Shown: positions 8,343 to 16,739, counted from the first letter of the stretch. The stretch: DNA of 18,987 bases from Dunaliella salina (GCA_002284615.2 MU069717.1:95834-114820); one strand, 5' to 3'. Translations and numbers: made by a program. The notes: generated by a model from the sequence alone, not told the origin.

Positions 8343-8414
8343 GAGATGTCGATACACGCTCATGAAGAGATGTCCATGCGTGCTCCTCCGGAGGTGTCGA
8401 TGCACGCTCATCTG
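8343..8414 (+). repeat. 24-bp tandem repeat, three copies
   Basis: GAGATGTCGATACACGCTCA-type units start at 8343, 8367 and 8391. The period is eight codons, so the plus frame repeats an M-S-x-x-A-x-x-E pattern (MSIHAHEE, MSMRAPPE, VSMHAHLL). Weaker related units precede it from about 8273. Coding is possible but unsupported by anything outside the repeat. Confidence 0.65.
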
Positions 8415-8495
8415 CTCAGCTGCTTCACATCCACAACTACAACCATGCACCTCGCGAGCAGCCCAGCTGCATTACACCTGTCTAGTCCCTCGAAG

Positions 8496-8880
8496 CAGAG
8501 GGCACCTCAGCTTGACGAGCCTCAGGTGCCCGAAACTCCAGGTGCTTGACAAACCTTGGGTGCCTGCAGACCTGGGAAGTGGGAAACCGCTTCAGAGGCA
8601 TGCCTCAGGCAGAGGGCACCTCAATTCAACAAGCTTCAGGTTCCCGAACAACCTTGAGGTGCTTGATGGACCTTGGGTGCCTGCCAGACCTGGGGAGTGG
8701 GAAGCCGCTTCAGAGGCACCCCTGAGGCAGGGGGCAGGCATCTCAGCTCCACAAGCTTCAGGTGCCCAAACAATCTTGTGCTTGACAAGCCTCGGGTGCC
8801 TGACAAACCTGCGAAGCGGGAAGCCGCTTCAGAGGCATCCCTCAGGCAGAGGGCACCTCAGGTGTCTGGCAAACCTGCAT
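8496..8880. repeat. Minisatellite, ~114-119 bp unit, three full copies plus a partial
   Basis: Units starting CAGAGGGCACCTCA-like begin at 8496, 8610, 8728 and 8847. Each holds CAGGTGCCC...GGTGCCTG...GGGAAGCCGCTTCAGAGGCA. Unit lengths of 114, 118 and 119 show that indels have accumulated. The longest overlapping plus frame (8293-8940) is an effect of the stop-poor unit. The array runs directly into the 58-bp array. Confidence 0.85.
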
Positions 8881-9320
8881 GACAGAGAGCAAAAGCATAT
8901 GCTCAAGTCACTTGACCATGCAGTTCCAACGCATGCATGACAGAGAGCAAAGCCATTGCCCAGTGCAGTTGACCATGAGGTTTCAACGCTTGTATGACAG
9001 AGAGCAGAAGCACATGCTCAATGCCGTCAGCCATGCGGTTCCAATGCATGCGTGACAGAGAGCACAATCACATGCCCACTGGCGTCGGCCATGAAGCTCC
9101 AAGGCATGCATGACAGAGAGCAGAAGCATAGGCCCACTGGCGCTAGCCATGCGGTTCCAACGCATGCGTGACAGAGAGCAGAAGCATAGGCCCACTGGCG
9201 CTAGCCATGCGGTTCCAACGCATGCGTGACAGAGAGCACGAGCATATGCCTGGTGCAGTCAACCATGGCTCCAATGCATGCATGACAAAGAGCACAAGCA
9301 AGCATGTGCCCAGTCCTCTC
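8880..9320. repeat. Minisatellite, 58-bp unit, about 7.5 copies
   Basis: TGACAGAGAGCA starts units at 8880, 8938, 8995, 9053, 9111, 9169, 9227 and 9283 (spacing 56-58). The units at 9111 and 9169 are identical over 58 bp, so the array centre was homogenised recently. The period is not a multiple of three, so the same peptides recur in rotating frames on the minus strand. Confidence 0.9.
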
Positions 9321-9373
9321 AGTGCAGTATGCATGCACTTATGCCTAGCCACAGGACAGTGTTGTTATTAGAG

Positions 9374-9505
9374 GCGACGCGTCGCTTCAGGTAGCACTTT
9401 CCATACTAAAGGAGCTACCCAGCAAGGCCCGAAGGGCGTCGCAAGACCCCCCTGTGTCGCGCCAAGCGACACAGGATTTTGGGTTTTGAGCACCCAGTGT
9501 CGCTT
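9374..9505. repeat. Cluster of GTCGC/GCGAC dyads with alternative pairings
   Basis: GCGACGCGTCGC (9374-9385) is a 12-bp palindrome. CCTGTGTCGC (9451-9460) pairs perfectly with GCGACACAGG (9466-9475) across a 5-nt loop. AAGCGACAC (9464-9472) can instead pair with GTGTCGCTT (9497-9505). The middle arm is shared, so the last two hairpins exclude each other. GTCGCTTCA occurs at both ends of the region. These could be transposon subterminal sequences. I found no matching outer terminus. Confidence 0.7.
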
Positions 9506-9884
9506 CAAATATATAAGTTGTTTTGGACATGAATTTTGGCCGTGGCACGCTGCACGCTCTATGGGGACGTGGGGACCAGGGCGCTCTCAGCTTGGACTGG
9601 GACGGCCCTCCTTGGGAGAACCTGTCCTCCCTCTAGGGCAACCTCAGTCTGCACCCACTGCTCAGCCAGGTCAGGCATCAGCACCTGTGCCCAGTATACC
9701 TATAATGAGGGCAGAGCACCTGTTGCACTGCATGCACATGAGGGCAGAGCGCCTGTTGCACAGCATGCGCATGAAGGCAGCAGCAGCAGAAGCAGCAGCA
9801 GCTGCAGCAAAGGGGAGAAGCCAGCAAAACAACCCAAGAAGCTTCCATGCCCTGAGTTCCACTGGCAGAGGTGGGCAACTTTAA
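9486..9884 (+). CDS. Low-complexity hypothetical ORF, doubtful
   Basis: A 132-codon plus frame runs from ATG at 9486. It is rich in Ala, Pro, Gln and Ser, with an 11-residue duplication (MRAEHLLHCMH then MRAERLLHSMR) and an Ala run from a CAG-type tract. An overlapping frame (9536-9982) is equally long and ends with KQPKKLPCPEFHW. Neither shows a family motif and both are compositionally driven. I keep it because it is one of the longest frames outside the tandem arrays, but it may not be coding. Confidence 0.15.
   Translation: MSTQCRFKYISCFGHEFWPWHAARSMGTWGPGRSQLGLGRPSLGEPVLPLGQPQSAPTAQPGQASAPVPSIPIMRAEHLLHCMHMRAERLLHSMRMKAAAAEAAAAAAKGRSQQNNPRSFHALSSTGRGGQL
9715..9780 (+). repeat. 33-bp tandem duplication
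   Basis: ATGAGGGCAGAGC[A/G]CCTGTTGCAC is repeated with period 33 (9715 and 9748). A third ATGA[A]GGCA start at 9781 leads into the CAG tract. The period preserves the reading frame. Confidence 0.8.
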
Positions 9885-10191
9885 GGAGGTTGGCCCCAGC
9901 ATGCCCCTGGGGCTGGCCTGTGTGCATCATGCAGCCAGGCCATGCGCACAGAGGTGAAGGCCAAGAGCCCATCCTCCTCTAGCATCGGCACCCCATGCTT
10001 GCAAATGAGCAGCTGCTGGAGCTACACCGCTTCCTCTTCTGATATGCAGCAGACAGGCACCATGCCAATGGAGCATTGGAGTTTCAGCCTCAGCTGGGAA
10101 AATGCTGGATTCCTTACCTCTAACAGCTGGGTAATGAAGAGACTGGGTTGCTCTAATAGAGGTAATATTCAAGGTCAGGGTATCTGCCACC

Positions 10192-10248
10192 AATTTTGGC
10201 TGAGCCAAAATTGCGACAAAAAAATTTTGGGGTGTGCTACGCCCCAAA
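10192..10248. repeat. Two adjacent strong hairpins
   Basis: AATTTTGGCT-G-AGCCAAAATT (10192-10212) is a palindrome perfect except for its centre base. TTTGGGGTGT-GCT-ACGCCCCAAA (10226-10248) gives a 10-bp stem with one G-T wobble and a 3-nt loop. The spacing between them is 13 nt. They end 66 bp before transposon copy 2. Confidence 0.75.
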
Positions 10249-10305
10249 TTCTCTCAGACCACCTTGTGCAGCACTTGCGGGCATAAGTGCTACACACTGA
10301 AAGTT

Positions 10306-10313
10306 GCTAGAAG
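10306..10313. repeat. Left target-site duplication of transposon copy 2
   Basis: GCTAGAAG is matched on the right by ACTAGAAG (11442-11449), seven of eight identical. CTAGAAG is an exact 7-bp repeat if the terminal T and A belong to the element. Confidence 0.6.
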
Positions 10314-11442
10314 TCAGGCGCCACATCCTTGTGTGATGTCCTGCCTTTTGCCAGCCAGGCCACCTCTGCCCATTCTAAGAATACCTCCAGAAAGCTAGTA
10401 AAAAAAGCAATTTTTCAGCGCTGAGCTGGTCCCATTTGGTGAACCCTGCTGCGCGCTAGGTCTGCATGTGTGCGTGCTCAGCCAGCAAAACTCACCCCTT
10501 GTGTGCCCTAACCCTCCAGCTGCACCTCCAAGCCTGCAGGTGGACCCCAGGATGGTCCCTGAGTGCACTGGTGGCCACCTGATGCGAGCTGGCGGGGAGC
10601 TGTTTTGGGGGGCACTCAAAAGGCAGTCGAGAAGAGTGATGACGATAGGAAATGGCTGTCTGATAATATTTAATGAAATTTTGATGCTTCAGCGGGATGC
10701 TGGGATGGGGTCGGATTTCAAATTTCTAATCTCGTTCAAATCCCACCGATAGATTGAACGAACTCACAAATCCGGCTCTATTAGTTTGTTACAATTATCA
10801 TCAAAACTAAGTTGCCTCCCTCGTATGTGTGCCCACAAGCAAGAACTTGGGTGGAATTAGCTCCAGCAACTTTGCGGAGCCCAGCAGCTCCTCCATGGTG
10901 CCCATCTTCACAGTCCACGGCGTCAGTGTTGATGATGACAATCCCAGGCATCGGCCAGGACAGACAGCAGGCGCGGAGGTGGCCTATCGGGGCCTGGCCA
11001 GACCTACCAGGTTATGCGTGCTTGACCGTGCGATGAAAATCCGACGAGCATCAGGGGTCCTCCCGACAACCCAAAATCACTTGCAATATTACCAGCAGGC
11101 TTACCAAACACTCGCTGGTGCAGTTTGGGCCTGAGCAGGGTCCCTCAAAAAATGGCCATTCCCAGGGGTGACCAAGAAGTGCAGGTATGGGGCACAACTG
11201 ATGCTCCTTAATTACTAAAATATTAGTAGAGAAACATCTATTGCCTCAAAACATGCACTGGTGTCCCCAAATGAGAGGAATGCATGTTTTTGATGCACAG
11301 GGCTCCACCTGAGCTACACCAGATGCCACCAACATGCCATACAAGACCACTGACCCAAAAAAGCAAACCCCCCTACTCAGAAGTGGGTTTGAAAGTGTCC
11401 GGCAGTAAATCACCCAAATTTGGCATAGGTTGTGGCACCTGA
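10314..11442 (+). mobile_element. hAT-like non-autonomous DNA transposon, copy 2 (~1.13 kb)
   Basis: The left terminus is TCAGGCGCCAC (10314-10324) and the right terminus GTGGCACCTGA (11432-11442), one mismatch. The body is an inverted copy of 4609-5851: ends, internal peptides and order all correspond. A distinct flanking duplication (CTAGAAG) shows an independent insertion, not a segmental inversion. The copy is about 115 bp shorter than copy 1, mainly in the middle (near 10750-10820) and at the right end. No transposase domain is visible. Confidence 0.8.
10468..11134 (+). pseudogene. Conserved reading frames inside transposon copy 2
   Basis: The first frame (10468-10752) reads SQQNSPLVC, VDPRMVPECTGGHLM, then runs on through RVMTIGNGCLIIFNEIL without the frame break seen in copy 1. 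The second (10829-11134) starts MPTSKNL and has DDDNPRHRPGQTA and RGLARP. The shared peptides and frame order with copy 1 suggest that an ancestral element carried coding sequence here. I recognise no domain and cannot tell whether it is transposase-related or captured. As it stands the two frames are unlinked. Confidence 0.3.
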
Positions 11443-11449
11443 CTAGAAG

Positions 11450-12670
11450 CAATACTGGCACGGGACACGAGGGACTTCCTGCCCTGCAAATGACCCAAGC
11501 ATGCCCAGAGCAGTGTGCATGCAGCAGAACTGGAGGAAACCCAAGTCCTCCAGCACCAGCCCTCCACCAGGTTCAACGCCGCCCAACCTAATCTGCATGC
11601 TGCCCAGCACTTTGGCCCTGCTGTTGGTGCTGCTTGCTTCTCTGCGTCTCCAGCTGGCCGCCCGCAAGGGGGCCGGCGCGACGGAAAGTACTAACTGACT
11701 GATTTTGGTTAGGTTAGACTGTCGTTTCTCACTGCCCAACCTGTGGAGTGCGACAAGTGCTAATCGCGTCAAATATGCACAAAGTGCCCAAGCAAACAGG
11801 TACAGGTTAGGCAGCATACAGGTGCCTCACTTGTACGCACCCAAACCGGTTTGTTTGGGCACTCAGTGCTGTTTCAACTTGGTTATGACCCTATGCTGAG
11901 GGTCCAATGTGCTTTGTGCAGAGTGGTGCTGTGCTGTGCAGTGTGTGCTGTCTAGCCACACACCTCTTGTCCTTTGGAGAAGAGCTGAATCAACTCGTTC
12001 ATTTGAATTGAGTTGGCAGGCCCATCTCATCAATTGAAGCATGTAGGAAGTTGGGTTGGAACCCACCATTCACCAGTCAATGAACCAGCATGCATGACAA
12101 CAGCCACGGCACCACCACGTATGAGCTTACTCGGTTCCAATAAGAAAGGTTCAGTCATCGACTCCACTTCTTGCCGCTAAACAGATGAGAGGGGGTACAT
12201 GTGTGCGCGCATTAACATAAAAAATAGAATGTGGCCATGCAACATGCACAAATGCCAGGTCGGGGAAGCTTTGCAAATGACGCCGAAAAACTTGCAAAGC
12301 CAGCCCTTCACAGAGGCCATCAGTCACAGCGAGAGAGACGCATGCCCAGGACAGCAACAGAACAAACCATGATGCTCATGCTTGCATGCATCCATGCATG
12401 CATGCATCATTCTGTGCTGCCATTGCTGTACTGCATACATCCTGCATGACAATTGCTTAGGGCTAACCACGCAAGCTGTGCAGCATACATCTGCATGAGA
12501 ATTCCTTAGGGCGAGCCACGCAAGATGTCACCCTCTGAACATGAACTCTTGGGCTTGGACCCAGCAGGTCATGCATCAGAGACAACGATCCACAATTTGC
12601 ACAGGGGTTAAGTGTGGAGGTCCTCTTCTTCAATACACCATCAAAACCAATGTGCATCATATGTTCTGCT
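11450..12670. other. Unassigned sequence before the microsatellites
   Basis: Open frames up to 124 codons (11817 to 11443 minus) lack recognisable domains. A short TGCA-rich run (about 12380-12410) and scattered GCATGC motifs are present. I see no RNA gene or long dyad. Confidence 0.4.

Positions 12671-12671
<1 letters not shown>

Positions 12672-12758
<87 letters not shown>
12672..12758. repeat. (AC)n microsatellite, ~43 units
   Basis: A pure AC dinucleotide run of 87 nt with no interruption. Purity over this length implies a mutable, recently expanded locus. Confidence 0.98.
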
Positions 12759-12759
<1 letters not shown>

Positions 12760-12814
12760 GAAATTCATGCACATTACACATGCATATACACATTTATGCA
12801 TACATGTAAGCACA

Positions 12815-12875
12815 CATACATACATACATACATACATACATACATACATACATACATACATACATACATACATAC
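12815..12875. repeat. (CATA)n microsatellite, ~15 units
   Basis: A pure CATA tetranucleotide run followed by CACACACACATACACACATA, 56 nt after the AC run. The two form a compound microsatellite. Confidence 0.97.
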
Positions 12876-13017
12876 ACACACACATACACACATAGGTAAG
12901 CATGGCGCACGCTGCACATCTTAAAGAAAGCCAAAACAGCGGCAGAAGGCCCAAAACGTCGGCAACCAAAATGCATTTTCTCATGCAGAAACAAAGTGCT
13001 CTGTTTTCCGTGGCAGT

Positions 13018-13053
13018 GGCAGCAGCTGCAAAAGCAGCAGCAGCAGCAGCAGC
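13018..13053. repeat. Short CAG-rich tract
   Basis: GCAGCAGCTGC then AAAAGCAGCAGCAGCAGCAG. An imperfect CAG run just left of the 151-bp array. Confidence 0.85.
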
Positions 13054-13199
13054 CTGCTCATAACTTCAGCACCCCACAGGCACCTCAACAAGCCGTCCAC
13101 ATGCACACATGCGCACCCACACATGCAGGTAGGTTGCAGGACTTGTCCTTGACCGTGTCCTGGGTGCTTGCAGTTGCAAGGACTTAGCGACAAATCGCT

Positions 13200-14140
13200 T
13201 TGAGAGGGGCATCCACTTCTACTTGGATGTCGGGCAGCTTGTAGAAACTGTCCTTGCATGCGTTATGAGTGCTTTGGTTTTGAAGGGCTTCGCAACAAGT
13301 CGCCGTGACAGGGGCATCCACACCGACTTGGATGTCAGGCAGCACGCAGGACCTGTCTTTGCACCCGAGCTGGGTGCTTCTTTTTCGGTGTTGAAGAGCT
13401 TCAACAACAGCTGTGTGAGGGTGTTCCTGCCCACACATACCTGGAAGTCGGGCAGCGTGCAGGACCAGTCCTTGCTTTGTAATGAGGAGCATGCACTGCC
13501 AGGGCGGTCCACGTCTTCACTCTCCTTCGATCCAATCTGAAAGGCCGCTGCAGCAAATTGCTGCACGAGTAATTTTCCTGCCTACACATACCTGGGCGTC
13601 GAGCAGCGAGCAGGACCAGTCCTTGCTTTGTAATGAGGAGCATGCACTGCCAGGGCTGTCCACGTCTTCACTCTCCTTTGATCCAATCTCAAAGGCCACT
13701 GCAGCAAATTGCTGTACGAGGAATCTCCCTGCTTACACATACCTGGATGTCGAGCAGCGAGCAGGACCAGTCCTTCCTCTGTACCTCAGAGCATGCGCTG
13801 CCAGGGCGGTCCACATTTCCACTCTTTTGATCCAAACTCAAAGGCCTTTGCTACAAATTGCTGTCTGAGGGTTTTGTCCACCCACCCACATACCTGAATG
13901 TCGGGCAATGTGCAGGACCAGTCCTTGCTTTGTAACTCAGAGCATGCGCTGCCAGGGCGGTCCACATCTCCACTCTCTTTTGATCCAAACTCAAAGGCCT
14001 TTGCGACAAATTGCTGTCTGAGGGTCTTTCCACCCACCCACATACCTGGATGTCGGGCAGCGTGCAGGACCAGTCCTTGCTTTGCAGCGAGGAGCATGCG
14101 CTGCCGGGGCGGTCCATGTCTCCACTCTGGGATCCAAACT
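13200..14140. repeat. Minisatellite, ~151-bp unit, four regular copies plus shorter degenerate ones
   Basis: CCTGGA[A/T]GTCGGGCAGCG-like starts occur at 13440, 13591, 13742, 13893 and 14045 (spacing 151, 151, 151, 152). Two older, shorter units start near 13222 and 13327. Each unit carries CAGGACCAGTCCTTGCTTTG, GAGCATGC[A/G]CTGCC[A/G]GGG and CAAATTGCTG. On the minus strand, peptides such as SKDWSCTLPDIQVC recur in all three frames because 151 is not divisible by three, so a single repeat protein is excluded. Each unit also offers CAG/GTATGTGTGG and CTGCAG splice-like signals on the minus strand. Confidence 0.9.
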
Positions 14141-14264
14141 CAAAGGAGCCCCTCCTGCAGATCGTTAGCACGGAGGGGGATAGGGGCGCAGGGGGGAGAG
14201 GCCCCATGGGGTGGTTGCCGCGCACGCCGCGCTTGATGGCTTCCAAGCTCAAAGAGGGAGGGGT

Positions 14265-14600
14265 GCCACTGCAAGGGCAGGACGTTAAAAAAAGGGAGTG
14301 TTTTTGGGAGTGAAGGGGTCAGGTTTGGGTGGGTGCCACTGCGAGGGCAGAATGTGTAAGGAAGGGAGTGTTTTTTTGGGAGTAACGGGGTCAGATGCTG
14401 GGGTTCTCACTGGAAGGGCAGGATGTGTAAAAGAGGGAGTATTTTTGGGAGCGAAGGGGTCAGGTTTGGGGGGGTGCCACTGCGAGGGCAGGATGTGTAA
14501 GGAGGGAGTGTTTTTTTGGGAGTAACGAGGTCAGATGCCGGGGATGCCGCTGCGGGGGCAGGATGCGTAAATAAGGGATTGATTTGGGGAGTGAAGGTGT
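14265..14600. repeat. Minisatellite, ~70-bp unit arranged as alternating A/B dimers
   Basis: GGGAGTG-like unit starts fall at 14294, 14364, 14435, 14504 and 14575 (69-71 bp apart). Alternate units are more alike. A units carry GAAGGGGTCAGGTTTGGG and GTGCCACTGCGAGGGCAG. B units carry GTTTTTTTGGGAGTAACG and TCAGATGC[T/C]GGGG. This is a higher-order repeat of about 140 bp. Confidence 0.85.
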
Positions 14601-14619
14601 GTCAGCTCGGGTGGAACAG

Positions 14620-14885
14620 ATGAGTGCTGGCAACATCATAGAAGCGTGTGTGCCCATCCGCCTGCTGCCTGCCACGAGCAAATGAAAAAACAATTGCAGG
14701 GTTTAACATCAGCAAACAACAGCAGAGTTTAACATCATAGAAGCGTGTGTGCCCAGCCGCCTGCTGCCTGCCACGAGCAAATGAAAAAACAGGTTGGAAC
14801 AGATGAGTGCTTGCAACACCATAGAAGCGTGTGTGCCCAGCCGCCTGCTGCCTGCCACGAGCAAATGAAAAAAACAACAGCAGAG
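14620..14885. repeat. Interspersed-tandem repeat with 57-bp core, three copies
   Basis: CATAGAAGCGTGTGTGCCCA followed by CCGCCTGCTGCCTGCCACGA and GCAAATGAAAAAA begins at 14637, 14736 and 14820. The cores are almost identical. Spacers alternate between GGAACAGATGAGTGCT- and ACAGCAGAGTTTAACAT-type sequence, so spacing is 99 then 84 bp. Confidence 0.9.
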
Positions 14886-15304
14886 TTTCCGATGCTCTGT
14901 AAAGGGTCTTTCCATTAGCACACTAATATTGCCATCATGGCATGAAAATGGCTGCCTGGAAGGGTGCGATGGATAACAACTGCTAAGAACATGTGTTGAG
15001 GGCGTGCGTCATGACTGAAAGTGGAACCAGGGCATGGTTCGTCACATGGGGTGAGGCCGCGCCAAACATGCCCTCATGTAATGCGTAAGGTTGGCCAGTT
15101 CCGTACGCCGAAGCCGTACGTCCGAGTATCTATTGCTTAAATCTTCAAGTAAATGCCGCATAAAATGTATAAGTGCATACAAGAAGAGGGCATTGGTTGA
15201 CCCTAGTAATGCAAAAAATGCGACACCAGGGATGCAACATGAGGGAAGGAAGGCCAGGCAACACCTTCATGTAGTGCACAAATGCGAGGCCAGAAGCATA
15301 AGCC
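14886..15304. other. Unassigned flank left of the 17-bp TIR element
   Basis: No repeat or domain is recognised. A plus frame (15091-15351) is open but featureless. GAGGCCAGAA at 15286-15295 is part of a direct repeat with 16039-16048. Confidence 0.4.
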
Positions 15305-15375
15305 CAGGGTTGGGTCGTACGCGGGTTTGGGAGGAGCCGTGCGCGTATTAATGTGCGAAATACGCATACATTGCG

Positions 15376-15382
15376 TATATAT
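15376..15382 (+). promoter_or_regulatory. Possible TATA box
   Basis: TATATAT within GCGTATATATGCG, 140 bp before the ATG at 15522 and inside the TIR element. Position and sequence suit a core promoter, but no transcription evidence exists. Confidence 0.25.
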
Positions 15383-15521
15383 GCGTTTTCAGGGAGCCAC
15401 TTTGGAGAGGGTGGATTTTGAGTGGGGGGGGTGGGGTTTCCCGACCCCGTGACCCCATGCCCCACCTTCCAACCACCCCCCAACCAAAACCCCTGCAGCC
15501 CAACGTGCAAACACATCAAAT

Positions 15522-15809
15522 ATGCCTCAAGAGAAGGGTCTCAAGTGGGACTATTTGACGGTGGCAGGGCCTGAAGAGGGAGAAGAGAAACCCAAAAATG
15601 ACGCACAGCGACAGAAACTACCATGCCACAGACTTGGTGTGGCAGCGACCTTGCGGTTGCTCAAGTACTAGGACCTCCAGCAGCTGGGGAAGGCTCAGTC
15701 TTGGATGGTTGTGGATGAGGATGAGGATGAGGGGGAGGAGCTGGGGCAGGAGGGGTCCAGCAGCGAGGGGAAGGAGTGGTTTACCGGCGAGGAGGCTGAT
15801 GGTGAGTAG
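15522..15809 (+). pseudogene. Candidate transposase N-terminal fragment with in-frame TAG
   Basis: ATG at 15522 opens MPQEKGLKWDYLTVAGPEEG and continues to a TAG at 15669-15671. The same frame then stays open as DLQQLGKAQSWMVV, an acidic DEDEDEGEEL stretch and GKEWFTGEEADGE to a second TAG at 15807. That is 95 codons with one internal stop. GGTGAGT at 15801 could be a splice donor, and TACTAG before GAC could be an acceptor, in which case the internal TAG would be intronic. A basic M-P-x-E-K-G-x-x-W start resembles BED-finger hAT transposase N-termini as I remember them, but the Cys/His residues of a BED finger are not visible here. Confidence 0.3.
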
Positions 15810-16159
15810 AATGTGTTGAAATGTTGAGAGGAAGCAACAAAACCTGGAACAAGAGGCTCAGGAAACCACGGAACTTGGCACAAGAGGCCCAGGACACCCC
15901 CCCACACACACCCCGTGAGGCACTGCCCGCAGACTTATTTTTTGATGTTTGGCAAAACAGCCATTTTGGCGTACGCGTTTAAACGTCACTTTTATGGATC
16001 CGTCAAAACGCGCGTTTCACGTACGACCCAACCCTGCAGAGGCCAGAATCTTAAATGTTCGAATCGACTGGTTCGACCACTGCATTGGCTCTGCAGCACT
16101 GGACAGACAATCCTGACTTCTGCAGCCAAAGTCAATCCTTGAGCGCATCAAGGAGCAGG

Positions 16160-16720
16160 TGCTATCTCTTTGAGCATGGGACCTGGCAGGCGGGAATAAA
16201 CGCATAAGAATGGGCAGGTGCAATTGAACATACGGAGATGGACAGCTGAGAATGGATTCCTGGGGAATGAATGCATGAGAGAGGATCCTTAGGTAGGAAT
16301 GTACAGGAAGAGCTAGGTGGGAATGAATGCATAAGAATGGGCAGGTGCGATTGAACGTACGGAAATGGGCAGCTGAGAACGGATTCCTGGGGACTGAATG
16401 CATGAGAGTGGATCCTTACGTATGAATGCACAGGAAGAGCTAGGTGGGAATGAATGCATCTGAATGGGCAGGTGCGATTGAACGCACGGAAAATGGACAG
16501 CTGAGAATGGATCCCAGGGTAACAAACGCATGAAAATGAATCCGTAGGGATGAGTGCATGGAAACAGCTGGGTGAGAGGGCAAGCATGGGAAGGGACAGG
16601 TGCAAACAAATGCATGGAAATGGACAGCTGAGAATGGATCTGCAGGAATGAATGCACAGGAGAAGAGAGTTGAGGATCGATGCAAGGGCATGAGAATGGA
16701 TGCATTGGGATGAACAGATG
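16160..16720. repeat. Minisatellite, 127-bp unit, about four copies
   Basis: GAATGGGCAGGTGC starts at 16208, 16335 and 16462, with a diverged match at 16590 (spacing 127, 127, 128). Units share GGACAGCTGAGAATGGATTC, GAATGCATGAGAG and GGAAGAGCTAGGTGGGAATG. Divergence rises to the right, so the left copies are younger. The unit lacks stops on the minus strand in all frames, which produces overlapping minus frames up to 245 codons. 127 is not a multiple of three, so those frames are by-products. Confidence 0.9.
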
Positions 16721-16739
16721 GAAATGGGTGCATAGGGAT

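Larger units (their letters stand above)
15305..16036 (+). mobile_element. TIR-bounded DNA element (~732 bp) with ORF remnant
   Basis: CAGGGTTGGGTCGTACG (15305-15321) is exactly inverted at 16020-16036, a perfect 17-bp terminal repeat. Terminal CAGGG is common in hAT-type transposons. GAGGCCAGAA occurs on both sides (15286-15295 and 16039-16048). It lies 9 nt outside the left and 2 nt outside the right TIR, so it is only an imperfect candidate duplication. The interior has a TATATAT box (15376-15382), a TACGCA/TGCGTA hairpin (15361-15377) and the MPQEKG reading frame. It is a deletion derivative of a larger transposon, or a non-autonomous relative. Confidence 0.65.

Noticed and set aside
8293..8940. 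215-codon plus frame
   Set aside because: It covers the ~118-bp minisatellite with units of 114, 118 and 119 bp. Frame is not maintained between units and no motif is present.
8870..9320. CRISPR array
   Set aside because: Units are contiguous 58-bp tandem copies without unique spacers, in eukaryote-type DNA.
9671..9972. Minus-strand Leu/Ala/Cys-rich frames resembling membrane segments
   Set aside because: Translation of a CAG/CTG tract; hydrophobic runs are an artefact of the trinucleotide repeat.
12463..12984. 173-codon minus frame with Cys-Val and Cys-Met-Tyr-Val runs, and plus frames of Thr-His
   Set aside because: Translation of pure (CA)n and (CATA)n microsatellites.
13851..14252. Minus-strand repeat protein with SKDWSCTLPDIQVC units
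   Set aside because: 151-bp period rotates the frame each unit, so no continuous repeat protein exists.
14637..14885. CRISPR-like repeat-spacer arrangement
   Set aside because: Only three 57-bp cores, and spacers share sequence with each other.
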